This document shows positions 19,702 to 28,500 of a DNA stretch of 64,000 nucleotides, in pieces. Positions within the stretch are counted from its first letter, which is position 1, and every line of letters begins with the position of its first letter. Below the pieces are notes generated by a model, which did no database searches, had not been told where the DNA came from, and saw nothing but the letters and a program-made list of their open reading frames with translations. Origin of the DNA: Fusobacterium gastrosuis (GTDB lineage: Bacteria; Fusobacteriota; Fusobacteriia; Fusobacteriales; Fusobacteriaceae); assembly GCF_900095285.1 (NCBI RefSeq), contig NZ_LT607734.1, forward strand, positions 1,550,001-1,614,000, in the 5' to 3' direction. The position numbers and the translations under genes are program-made.

Positions 19702-20757
19702 ATGAAAAGAATTACAAAATTATTAGTTTTAAGTATGCTATTCATTTTAGCATTGGTAGGTTGTGGTGAAAAGAAAGAAGAAGCTGCACAAGCTGAAAGT
19801 AAAGCTTCTAACGAACTTGTAATTTATTCACCAAATACTGATACAGAAGTTAATGCAATTATTCCTGCATTTGAAAAAGCTACAGGAATAAAAGTTATAC
19901 TTCAATCTATGGGAACTGGAGATGTTTTAGCAAGAATTAATGCAGAAAAAGAAAACCCTCAAGCAGATTTAAACTGGGGAGCTATAAATGTAGCATTCTA
20001 TAATTCAAATCCTGATTTATGGGAACAATATGTTTCACCAAATGAAAAAAATTTACCAGATGCTTATAAAAGCTATAATGGATTTTTTACTTACACAAAA
20101 TTATCAGGAAGTGCAGCACTTCTTTTAAATCTTGATGTATTTAAAGAATTGGGACTAAACCCAGATGACTTTGATGGATATGAAGATTTATTAATACCTG
20201 AATTAAAAGGTAAAATTGCTATGGGTGATCCAACTGCAAGTAGTTCTGCTTTAGCTGAATTAACAAATATGTTATTAGTTATGGGAGAAAAACCTTATGA
20301 TGAAAAAGCTTGGGAATTTGTTGAAAAATTTATAGGTCAATTAAATGGTACTATACTTTCTTCTTCTTCACAAATCTATAAAGCAACTGCTGATGGAGAA
20401 TATGCTGTTGGAGTTACTTATGAAGATCCAGCTATCGGGTTATTAGAAGATGGAGCTAAAAATGTGAAAGTTGTTTATCCTAAAGAAGGAGCAGTTTGGT
20501 TACCAGGTGGAATTGCTATAATTAAAAATGCACCTAATATGGAAAATGCTAAGAAATTTGTTGATTTCATAATTTCTGAAGAAGGGCAACAATTACTTGC
20601 ACCTACAACTATAAGACCTGTTATAACTACAATTAAAAATACAAGCCCTAACATGAAACCATTTGAAGAAATCAATATGGCATTTGAAGATGTTGAATTT
20701 ACTGCAAAAAATAAATCTGAATGGCAAAAAAGATGGACAGATATCTTAACTAAATAA
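19702..20757 (+). CDS. ABC transporter substrate-binding lipoprotein (ferric iron / polyamine type)
   Basis: A 351-residue extracellular binding protein. A lipobox (LVGC) ends the signal peptide at Cys21, so it is lipid-anchored. ELVIYSPNTDTEVNAIIPAF and IKVILQSMGTGDVLARI are typical of family-1 solute-binding proteins of the FbpA/AfuA type, which bind Fe(3+) or small organic ligands. The exact substrate cannot be read from sequence; alternatives are putrescine, thiamine or phosphonates. AGGAGG lies nine bases before the ATG. It is followed by a hairpin and then the matching ATPase and permease. Confidence 0.88.
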   Translation: MKRITKLLVLSMLFILALVGCGEKKEEAAQAESKASNELVIYSPNTDTEVNAIIPAFEKATGIKVILQSMGTGDVLARINAEKENPQADLNWGAINVAFYNSNPDLWEQYVSPNEKNLPDAYKSYNGFFTYTKLSGSAALLLNLDVFKELGLNPDDFDGYEDLLIPELKGKIAMGDPTASSSALAELTNMLLVMGEKPYDEKAWEFVEKFIGQLNGTILSSSSQIYKATADGEYAVGVTYEDPAIGLLEDGAKNVKVVYPKEGAVWLPGGIAIIKNAPNMENAKKFVDFIISEEGQQLLAPTTIRPVITTIKNTSPNMKPFEEINMAFEDVEFTAKNKSEWQKRWTDILTK

Positions 20758-20858
20758 ATTTCAGCAAATTCAGTGATTATGATGAACTGAAACAATAGAA
20801 ATGTTATGCTGTGATTATCTTCAAAATTTGAGTTGAAAAATAAAATAGCAAAAATTTT

Positions 20859-20887
20859 AAGTGGCATAAGAGTTGTCTATGCCACTT
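20859..20887 (+). terminator. Hairpin between binding protein and transporter genes (partial terminator or stabiliser)
   Basis: AAGTGGCATA (20859-20868) pairs perfectly with TATGCCACTT (20878-20887). The following ATTTTATAAA is only a weak T tract, so some read-through into the ATPase gene is likely. Such an element would let the binding protein be made in excess over the membrane parts. Confidence 0.6.
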
Positions 20888-20944
20888 ATTTTATAAAAAG
20901 TTAAATTTTAAAAATTATATATAAAGAAAAGCTAGGAGAATTTA

Positions 20945-22054
20945 ATGAGTGTTAATATTAGAATTAAAAACGCACAAAAAAGATATGGTGATAATATAAT
21001 TATCCCTAATTTAACGGTTGATATTAAAGAAGGAGAATTTTTTACACTACTTGGACCTTCAGGTTGTGGAAAAACAACTCTTTTAAGAATGATAGCAGGA
21101 TTTAACTCTATTGAAGAAGGAGATTTTTATTTTAATGATAAGAGAATAAATGACTTAGATCCCTCTAAACGAAATATAGGAATGGTTTTCCAAAACTATG
21201 CTATATTCCCACATCTAACAGTTGAGCAAAATGTTGAATTTGGTTTAAAAAATAGAAAAGTTTCTAAAGAAGAGATGAAAGTTGAAACTGATAAATTCTT
21301 AAAATTAATGCAAATTGATGGCTATAGAGAAAGAATGCCTGAACGACTTTCAGGTGGACAGCAACAAAGAGTTGCTCTTGCAAGAGCCCTTGTTATTAAA
21401 CCTGATGTTTTATTAATGGATGAACCACTAAGTAACCTTGATGCTAAGCTAAGAGTGGAAATGAGAACTGCAATAAAAGAGATCCAAAACACAGTTGGTA
21501 TAACAACTGTCTATGTAACTCACGATCAAGAAGAAGCTATGGCTGTAAGTGATAGAATAGCAGTTATGAAAGATGGAGTAATTCAACACTTAGGTACACC
21601 TAAAGATATATACCAAAGACCTGCAAATGTATTTGTTGCAACTTTTATTGGAAGAACAAATATACTTAAAGCTAATTTAAAAGATTCTATTTTAAAAATT
21701 ACTGATGACTATCAAGTTGAGATGAAAAATATCAAAGATAAATCAACTCAAGGAGTTGTTACTTTATCAATAAGACCTGAAGAACTTGTGATTGATGATA
21801 AGAATGAAGGAATGGAAGCTTATGTTGATGACAGTATTTTCTTAGGATTAAATACTCACTACTTAGTACATTTGAAAAATGGTGATAAGCTAGAAATTAT
21901 TCAAGAATCTAAAATAGATAATATCATTCCTAAAGGAAGTAAAATATATTTAAAAGTTAAAGAAGATAAAATTAATATTTTTACAGAAGATGGAGCGAAA
22001 AATATTCTTGAAGGTGTAAATAATCATAATGTAGGAGATGGCTATGGAAAATAA
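20945..22054 (+). CDS. ABC transporter ATP-binding subunit (PotA/FbpC type)
   Basis: The 369-residue ATPase powers the importer. Walker A GPSGCGKTT (~39), Q-loop VFQNYAIFP, signature LSGGQQQRVALARAL (~136), Walker B LLMDEPLSNLD and the switch VTHDQEEAMA are all intact. The last ~120 residues are a TOBE-type regulatory domain. GGAG precedes the ATG. The 3' end overlaps the permease start by 17 bases, so translation is probably coupled. Confidence 0.94.
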   Translation: MSVNIRIKNAQKRYGDNIIIPNLTVDIKEGEFFTLLGPSGCGKTTLLRMIAGFNSIEEGDFYFNDKRINDLDPSKRNIGMVFQNYAIFPHLTVEQNVEFGLKNRKVSKEEMKVETDKFLKLMQIDGYRERMPERLSGGQQQRVALARALVIKPDVLLMDEPLSNLDAKLRVEMRTAIKEIQNTVGITTVYVTHDQEEAMAVSDRIAVMKDGVIQHLGTPKDIYQRPANVFVATFIGRTNILKANLKDSILKITDDYQVEMKNIKDKSTQGVVTLSIRPEELVIDDKNEGMEAYVDDSIFLGLNTHYLVHLKNGDKLEIIQESKIDNIIPKGSKIYLKVKEDKINIFTEDGAKNILEGVNNHNVGDGYGK

Positions 22055-23690
22055 AAAAAGAGATATTTGGTTAGTAGTTTCTCTTGTAATTTTAGCTCTT
22101 TATTCTGTCTTTATGATATATCCCTTAAGTATTCTTTTTAAGAATGCCGTTATAACTCAAGAGGGAACTTTCACACTTGAATATTTTGTAAGATTTTTAA
22201 GTAGATACTACTACTTTTCAACTATTTTTAATTCGTTTAAAATTAGTTTATGTGTGACTATTTTAACTTTATTAATTGGTATCCCACTGGCATATTTCTA
22301 TAATATGTATAGAATTAAAGGGAAAACTTTATTACAAATTATAATAATTCTGTGTAGTATGTCTGCACCTTTTATAGGAGCATATTCATGGATATTATTA
22401 TTAGGAAGAAATGGGCTTGTAACTAATTTCTTAAAAACTTTTTTAGGAATTAAAGTTCCAAGTATCTATGGGTTTGGTGGAATTTTACTTGTTTTATCTC
22501 TACAACTTTATCCTCTTGTATTCCTGTATGTTTCTGGAGCTTTAAGAAATATTGATAATTCATTACTAGAAGCAAGTGAAAATATGGGTTGTTCAGGTGC
22601 AAAACAATTCTTTAAAATTATAATACCACTTTGTATTCCTACAATATTAGCTGCAGGACTTATGGTATTCATGATTTCATTTGCAGATTTTGGAACTCCT
22701 CTTTTCATTGGTGAAGGTTATAGAACTTTCCCAGTTGAAATTTATAGTCAATTTATGAATGAAACAGGAACTGATAAAAACTTTGCTGCAGCAATAAGTA
22801 TCATAGCAATTACTATTACAACTATAATTTTCTTAATTCAAAAATATATAAATAGTAAATTTAAGTTTACTATGAATGCTCTTCATCCTATTGAAGCAAA
22901 AGAAATAAAGGGTATTAAATCTATATTTGCTCATATATTCTGTTATGGTATAGTATTTACAGCATATGCACCTCAACTTTATGTATTCTATACATCTTTC
23001 CAAAATACATCAGGAAAACTATTTGTTGATGGTTATTCTCTAAATAGCTATGTTGAAGCATTTAGTAAAGTAGGAAGAGCAATAAAAAATACCTTCTTTA
23101 TTGGCGGATCAGCATTGACATTAATAGTTTTAATTTCAGTTTTGATAGCATATCTTGCCGTTAGAAGAAATTCTAAACTTAATAAATTTATAGATACATT
23201 ATCTATGGTTCCTCAAGTTATTCCAGGTTCAGTTATAGGTATAGCCTTGATTATAGGATTTAATAAACCAAACTTCACTCTTGTTGGAACATTTATTATA
23301 ATGGTAATAGCTCTTGTTATAAGAAGAAATGCTTATACTGTTAGATCTTCTGTGGCAATTTTACAACAAATTCCAATGTCTATTGAGGAAGCAGCTATAA
23401 GTTTAGGTACTTCAAAATTAAAAACTTTCTTTAAAATTACAGTACCTATGATGTTAAATGGAGTCATATCTGGGGCATTACTGAGTTGGATTACAATTAT
23501 AACAGAATTATCCTCTGGAGTTATTCTGTACAACTATAAAACTATTACACTTACTATTCAAATCTACACTTATGTTTCAAGAGGAAGCTATGGTGTAGCA
23601 GCAGCTATGGCAGCTATTTTAAGTACAGTGACTATACTTTCATTAGTTATATTTATGAAAGTTTCTAAGAATAAAAACTTTATGATGTAA
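22038..23690 (+). CDS. ABC transporter permease, fused two-domain (FbpB type)
   Basis: 550 residues with about twelve membrane segments, and two copies of the permease EAA loop: EASENMGCSGAKQFFKIIIP at ~180 and EEAAISLGTSKLKTFFKITV at ~455. One chain thus supplies both membrane halves, as in FbpB/AfuB-type ferric importers. The first ATG is at 22038; a second at 22044 sits at a better distance from GGAG and may be the true start. Last gene of the importer, before a terminator. Confidence 0.92.
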   Translation: MAMENKKRDIWLVVSLVILALYSVFMIYPLSILFKNAVITQEGTFTLEYFVRFLSRYYYFSTIFNSFKISLCVTILTLLIGIPLAYFYNMYRIKGKTLLQIIIILCSMSAPFIGAYSWILLLGRNGLVTNFLKTFLGIKVPSIYGFGGILLVLSLQLYPLVFLYVSGALRNIDNSLLEASENMGCSGAKQFFKIIIPLCIPTILAAGLMVFMISFADFGTPLFIGEGYRTFPVEIYSQFMNETGTDKNFAAAISIIAITITTIIFLIQKYINSKFKFTMNALHPIEAKEIKGIKSIFAHIFCYGIVFTAYAPQLYVFYTSFQNTSGKLFVDGYSLNSYVEAFSKVGRAIKNTFFIGGSALTLIVLISVLIAYLAVRRNSKLNKFIDTLSMVPQVIPGSVIGIALIIGFNKPNFTLVGTFIIMVIALVIRRNAYTVRSSVAILQQIPMSIEEAAISLGTSKLKTFFKITVPMMLNGVISGALLSWITIITELSSGVILYNYKTITLTIQIYTYVSRGSYGVAAAMAAILSTVTILSLVIFMKVSKNKNFMM

Positions 23691-23728
23691 ATATAGAGGT
23701 ATTTATTCTGAATTAAATAAATTTATAT

Positions 23729-23759
23729 AGTTCCAGATACTGTCTGGAACTATTTTTTT
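23729..23759 (+). terminator. Intrinsic terminator after the ABC importer
   Basis: AGTTCCAGA (23729-23737), loop TACTG, TCTGGAACT (23743-23751), then A and seven T. Confidence 0.88.
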
Positions 23760-23802
23760 ATATTTCATTTTTAATAGTAATAAAGAAAAAATTTATTTCA
23801 AT

Positions 23803-23832
23803 AAAAAAGAGTTATAAAAAACTTTATAACTC
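23803..23832 (-). terminator. Intrinsic terminator for the leftward tRNA transcript
   Basis: Read leftward: GAGTTATAAA, a four-base loop, TTTATAACTC, then six T. Between it and the tRNA genes (23833-23927) I see no gene. Confidence 0.8.
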
Positions 23833-23927
23833 CCCTTAAATTCAAGGATATTGCAAGTTTTCACCCTGCCACTCCCTGTCAAAATATTTTTTTACTTTGA
23901 AAAAAGCATTGGTAAATAAAAATTTTA

Positions 23928-24018
23928 TGGCGGTGAGAGAGGGATTTGAACCCTCGGTACCTAAAGTCGGTACTCTGACTTAGCAGGTCAGTGCATTAGG
24001 CCACTCTGCCATCTCACC
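23928..24018 (-). tRNA. tRNA-Ser (anticodon GCT)
   Basis: A 91-nt class II tRNA with encoded CCA. The acceptor arm GGTGAGA pairs with TCTCACC; the anticodon stem CTGAC/GTCAG encloses loop CTGCTAA, so the anticodon is GCT and it reads AGC/AGU. A long variable arm and a GGTTCAAATCC T arm are visible. It lies 12 bases downstream of the second serine tRNA. Confidence 0.95.
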
Positions 24019-24030
24019 ATAATATTTCTA

Positions 24031-24114
24031 TGGCGGAAGGTTAGAGACTCGAACTCTAAAGTCTTACGACGCCGGTTTTCAAGACCGGTTCCTTACCAAT
24101 TAGGATAACCTTCC
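24031..24114 (-). tRNA. tRNA-Ser (anticodon TGA)
   Basis: An 84-nt tRNA with encoded CCA. GGAAGGT pairs with ACCTTCC; the anticodon stem CCGGT/ACCGG encloses CTTGAAA, giving anticodon TGA, which reads UCN codons. The variable arm (GTC-GTAA-GAC) is shorter than in the neighbouring serine tRNA. It begins about 50 bases after rplT ends, with no clear terminator between, so it may be read from the ribosomal protein operon. Confidence 0.93.
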
Positions 24115-24162
24115 ACGACTCATAGATAATATCATACTTCTATACTTTTTGTCAACTTTTTT

Positions 24163-24513
24163 TTATAAAGCTGCTTTCGCTGCGTCTACTAATTTTGTAA
24201 ATTCTGCTGCATTATTTAAAGCTATATCAGCTAAAACTTTTCTATCTAATTCAATTCCAGCTTTCTTTAATCCATTCATTAATACAGAATAAGTAACTCC
24301 GTTTAATCTAGCTGCTGAATTTATTCTTGTGATCCATAATTGTCTCATTCTTCTTTTATTAACTTTTCTATCTCTTGTAGAATAAGCCATTGCTTTTCTT
24401 GTAGCTTGTTTTGCTTGTTTAAATGCGTCACCTGATGCACCTCTAAAACCTTTAGCAGCTTTTAATACACTTTTATGTCTTTTTCTTCTTATAATTCCAG
24501 TTTTAACTCTCAT
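24163..24513 (-). CDS. rplT: 50S ribosomal protein L20
   Basis: 116 residues of normal length, beginning MRVKTGIIRRKRHKSVLKAA with the basic N-terminal extension that threads into 23S rRNA, then MRQLWITRINSAAR and GLKKAGIELDRKVLADIA in the globular part. In other bacteria L20 represses its own operon by binding the mRNA leader. Third gene of infC-rpmI-rplT, 31 bases after rpmI. Confidence 0.98.
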   Translation of the reverse strand: MRVKTGIIRRKRHKSVLKAAKGFRGASGDAFKQAKQATRKAMAYSTRDRKVNKRRMRQLWITRINSAARLNGVTYSVLMNGLKKAGIELDRKVLADIALNNAAEFTKLVDAAKAAL

Positions 24514-24544
24514 TTTTCCCTCCTAGTCTAATTGTAAGATTTAA

Positions 24545-24751
24545 TTATCTTCCTTCTCCATATGGTAATAATGCTTTCATATGATTTTTTAAAGTTTCAC
24601 TAACAACTGCATCTTTCTTTAAATTGTTTTTTCTTTTTCTGTCTTTTTTAGTTAAGATATGACTTTTTCCAGAATGTTTTATAACAAATTTTCCAGTTCC
24701 AGTAACTTTAATTCTTTTTTTAGCTCCCTTATGAGATTTCATTTTTGGCAT
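24545..24751 (-). CDS. rpmI: 50S ribosomal protein L35
   Basis: 68 residues, beginning MPKMKSHKGAKKRIKVTGTG and ending in LLPYGEGR, very basic and of standard length. It lies between infC and rplT in the usual order. Confidence 0.97.
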   Translation of the reverse strand: MPKMKSHKGAKKRIKVTGTGKFVIKHSGKSHILTKKDRKRKNNLKKDAVVSETLKNHMKALLPYGEGR

Positions 24752-24790
24752 AATCTTTTCCTCCTTATTATTTAAGTGAATTAAAATTCA

Positions 24791-25303
24791 TTATTTCAAT
24801 TTTTTTGGTGATAAAATTAAGTGTTTTTGTTTATCTGCATATTTTTTATCAACTTCAGCTATTTCAGAAAATTTTTCTGCAACTTGATCTAGAGTAACTA
24901 CTCCTAAATTAGAGTGCATCTTTTCTCTACCGAATAAAACAAGTGTCACTTTTACCTTATTTTCTTTTTGTAAAAATTTCTCTATTTGATTTAATTTTGT
25001 TTCTAAATCATGATCATCAATTCTTGCAGAAATTTTAACTTCTTTCACAACAACTTGTTTTTGATTTTTTTTAGCTTCTTTCAACTTTCTAGTTTGCTCA
25101 TATTTATATTTACTGTAATCCATTATTTTACAAACTGGTGGATTACCATTTGGAGCTATTTCAACTAAATCATATCCTTGTGATACAGCTAAATCCAAAG
25201 CTTGTTCAGCAGACATTATACCCAATTGCTCTCCGTCAAAAGATATAATTCTAAATTCTTTTCCTCTAATTTTTTCATTTATTCTTGTTTTGTCAGAAAT
25301 AAT
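24791..25303 (-). CDS. infC: Translation initiation factor IF-3 with AUU-type start
   Basis: IF-3 binds the 30S subunit and rejects wrong start codons. No ATG or GTG opens the frame: the first TTG (25225) lies inside the conserved GEQLGIMSAEQAL block. Upstream the frame continues through KTRINEKIRGKEFRIISFDG, the normal IF-3 N-terminus, to two ATT codons at 25301-25303 and 25298-25300, spaced 6 and 9 bases from a GGAGG. AUU initiation is the known self-regulatory feature of infC, since IF-3 discriminates against it. From 25303 the product is 170 residues, the normal length. First gene of the ribosomal operon. Confidence 0.93.
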   Translation of the reverse strand: MISDKTRINEKIRGKEFRIISFDGEQLGIMSAEQALDLAVSQGYDLVEIAPNGNPPVCKIMDYSKYKYEQTRKLKEAKKNQKQVVVKEVKISARIDDHDLETKLNQIEKFLQKENKVKVTLVLFGREKMHSNLGVVTLDQVAEKFSEIAEVDKKYADKQKHLILSPKKLK

Positions 25304-25320
25304 CCTACACCTCCGTTAAA

Positions 25321-25440
25321 AAATAAAAACAGGCATAAGCCTGTTTATAACAAAATAAAATAAAAATATACTTATATATTCTTAAATAAATTTTATTACC
25401 CTATGTAAACTCCTAAGGTCCATAAGGTGAGAAACAGGCA
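25321..25440 (-). promoter_or_regulatory. infC leader with attenuator and competing upstream arm
   Basis: Just before infC, the leftward transcript can form AAACAGGC (25339-25346), loop TTAT, GCCTGTTT (25327-25334) and a U-rich tail, an intrinsic terminator. An identical copy of the 3' arm, GCCTGTTT, occurs about 93 bases earlier in the leader (25432-25439) and could pair with the terminator's 5' arm. Mutually exclusive pairings of this sort would let the leader control read-through, in line with L20-type regulation of this operon elsewhere. Confidence 0.65.
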
Positions 25441-25484
25441 GTGTTTCTACTTTATTACTTTAAATTAATTTTTAATACTTATTA

Positions 25485-25513
25485 AGTATAAACTATTTTT
25501 TACATATTGTCAA
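25485..25513 (-). promoter_or_regulatory. Promoter of infC-rpmI-rplT
   Basis: Read leftward: TTGACA (25508-25513), a 17-base spacer and TATACT (25485-25490), giving a leader of about 175 bases. It starts directly behind the autotransporter stop codon. Confidence 0.85.
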
Positions 25514-25523
25514 TATTTTTTTA

Positions 25524-28500
25524 TTAAAAAACATATCCTGCTTTTACTCCAATTTTTACATTATTTTCTTCAGAATTTGCAATATATGTTCCTTCTAAAC
25601 CATAATTATATCCTTCATCAGTTTGAACATTATAGTCAATAAAGATTTTCACTGCATCTTTTTTTACTTTATCTCCTTTTATATTAAAAGATGAGCTACT
25701 TCCATCTACTTTTGCATTCAAGTTACCGTTCTTATATCCACTTAAACCAGCCATACCATAAACACCTGCTGATAAACTACTCAACATATTATCGCCATAA
25801 AGTACTTTAGTAAAACTGATGCCTAATTCCGTATCTAAATAATTATACAATTTAGAATTTATATCAAGTGCTAAATTCCCACTTTCATTTACTTTACTTT
25901 GTTTAACTGCACTATATGATAATAATCCCTTTAATTGAACCGAAACATCTTCATGTATAGGATAATTTATTACAAGCCCTGTATAAAGATTAGAAGCTAA
26001 ATTGTTTGCTCTACCTTTAGAATTTAAAGTTTGATAGGTATTTTTAACTTCTCTATTTATTGTATATTTCCCATATTGTAAACCTATTCCATTTATCCAA
26101 TTCCAATTTTTTATAAGTTCTTTATTATAGTAAGCTCCAAGATAAGCACTTACACCTTTTATTGAAGATTCAGTTGCAACAGTATTTAAAGTTCTTGTAT
26201 AAACTTCGTTATGCTTTGTTGTCGCCCCTCCTACTAACAAGCCTATTTTATTTCCTTTTCCATGTTCTTTTTCATAAATACCATAGGCAGTGGATGTATT
26301 GCCTTTAAAATTGTCTTGAACCGTTCTTCCTGAAATAAATCCACCTCTTGCATAATGTTTTTTATTAGAAAGTGCATGATTTATTTCAAATGGAATATTA
26401 GTATATGTAGAAATTTCATTCTTTGAAATTTTATTTAATTTTGAATAAATATTTCTTTCGCTTAATTGTGCTAAAGTATTTTTTAATTCAAATAGAGCTT
26501 CTTCTTCTCTTACAGTATAATATAGTTTTCCTTTTAAAAATTGGTATTCTTCTGCTTTATCATGAGAATATTTTTCTAAAGTATCACTAAGCTCTTGCTC
26601 AATTTTTGAAATCTTCTCTTCCAACTCTGCTTTATTGTAAGTTAATTCTGTCTTTATAGCTTCTTTTAAATCGTCTATTCTTTTTGGTACATAGTATGCA
26701 AAGCCCCAATCATTTCTTTCTAATTTTTCTTTAACTTCTTTTAAATTGGAATAAATAGCCTCCAAGTTTGTTTCTGTGTATTCTTTTTTTAATTCTTCTA
26801 AATTAATCATATCCAATTGCGACAAAACTTTTTCAATTTTTTCTCTGTAATTTTTTCTTAAATTTTCATTTTTATCTGTAGCTTCAATATTACTTAAATC
26901 TAGATTTTCTAAAGAACTTAAAATTGATGCAAAATTCATTTTTCTATATGCTTCAGATGTTTCAAGCTTTCTAACTGTTTCTAACTTAGATTTTAAATTA
27001 TTTTCTTTCTTTGTTATATCTTTAATAGCTTTTCCTTCCTTAATACTATTAATTTTAGAAATAACTTCTTTTTTATCTACTTCATTCAAGTTAAATTGTG
27101 ATAAATCATTCAAAATATCTTCAGCTGATTTCTCTTTTAAATATTTTGCCAAATCATTTTTTTTCTTTGCTTCTCTCTCATCATCAGTAACACTGAAAGT
27201 AGTTTTTTTATTAGTAGTTGTTAAAGTTGGATGTAATTCAGCTAATTTACCAGAATTTTTTATACTCCTGTAAACTTTATTCTCAGAATCAGATAATCTT
27301 TTTATTTCATTTTTTACCTTTAAATTTAAAATAGAATTTCCATCTTCCGACAATTCTTTATTATCTACTAAAGTATGAGCTATTGAATCTGAAATAAAAG
27401 GAATTTTCATATCAAGTTTAGATCCTGATTTTATATCGTCTATTTCATAATAAATTTTTCTTCCCATATTTATTTTAGAGTCCTCAGAAACCTTACTTGT
27501 CATTAATTCTATAGAAAAATCATTCCTTGAATTTTCATTTAAAGCTCCATATTTTCTAAAAACTATATTTTTATCCGAATCTTTTAAAGCATGTTGAATA
27601 AGTTCTCCATTTTTATTTTTTATTTGAGGATCGATATCCATTGTTAAAGAAGCTCTTCCTGATATCGATACCCCACTGTCACTTCCAACTTGCCCCGCAA
27701 CATACACAGTATTTATATTTTTTAATTTTGAATAAGGTCCAAGTATAATATTCGTTCCGTATCTACCTGTAAATTGTTCGGCTATTATAAGGTCATTATT
27801 CCCTTCACCTAAATCTATCGTACCTTCAACTTTTCCTTTTCCTCTGAATTGTACTCTTTTTCCCAGTAAATTTCTAATTATATCAACCTCAGATATAACC
27901 CTATTTGTCCATTTTTTTTCATTCTCATTTGAAGTCCAATATTTATAGAAACCGTATTTTTTAGGGATTTCACTAGAAATTTGAGAAGCTAATTCATTCT
28001 TTTCAGTGGATTTTTTACTTCTTAATGGTTCATATATTTCCCAATCTTTAATCAAACTTTGTACTTTCTCACTTTTAGATTTTAAGTACTTCGCTTTCCC
28101 TTCTTCATCTTCCCACATATATGAAACATAAAAATCATCAGGCCAATCAGTATCATTTTTCAGTGATTCTACTTTTTTATTTAACTCTTCATATTCTTTT
28201 TCAACCGTGCTCAGTTTTTCTCTAGCATCTTTTATTTCATCTTTCATTTTATGATTAGCTTGTTCAAATTCCCCATTAGCTTTAAATGGCTCTACCCATT
28301 TTTTATTAAATTCTTCTTCTGTTAATTTTTTTTTGTCAACAAAATAATGTTCTAATGGAGTAGACGGACTTTCACCTTTCTCTGCTTTTTCTTTAGCTTC
28401 CTTCACTAATTCTTCAACTGTAGCATAAGGTTTAGACCAACTTCCTGTTTTTAAGCTTAGATTATCATTATATTCATATTTATCTTCAGATATAATACTT

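Noticed and set aside
20475-20867. Leftward frame overlapping the substrate-binding protein
   Set aside because: It is antisense to a conserved lipoprotein and runs into the intergenic hairpin, with no start signal.
23850-23890. Slightly GC-richer stretch downstream of the tRNA genes as a third tRNA or RNA relic
   Set aside because: No acceptor, anticodon or T-arm pairing could be found.
25347-25478. T-box riboswitch in the infC leader
   Set aside because: No T-box consensus or specifier stem could be seen; the duplicated terminator arm suggests a different attenuation mechanism.
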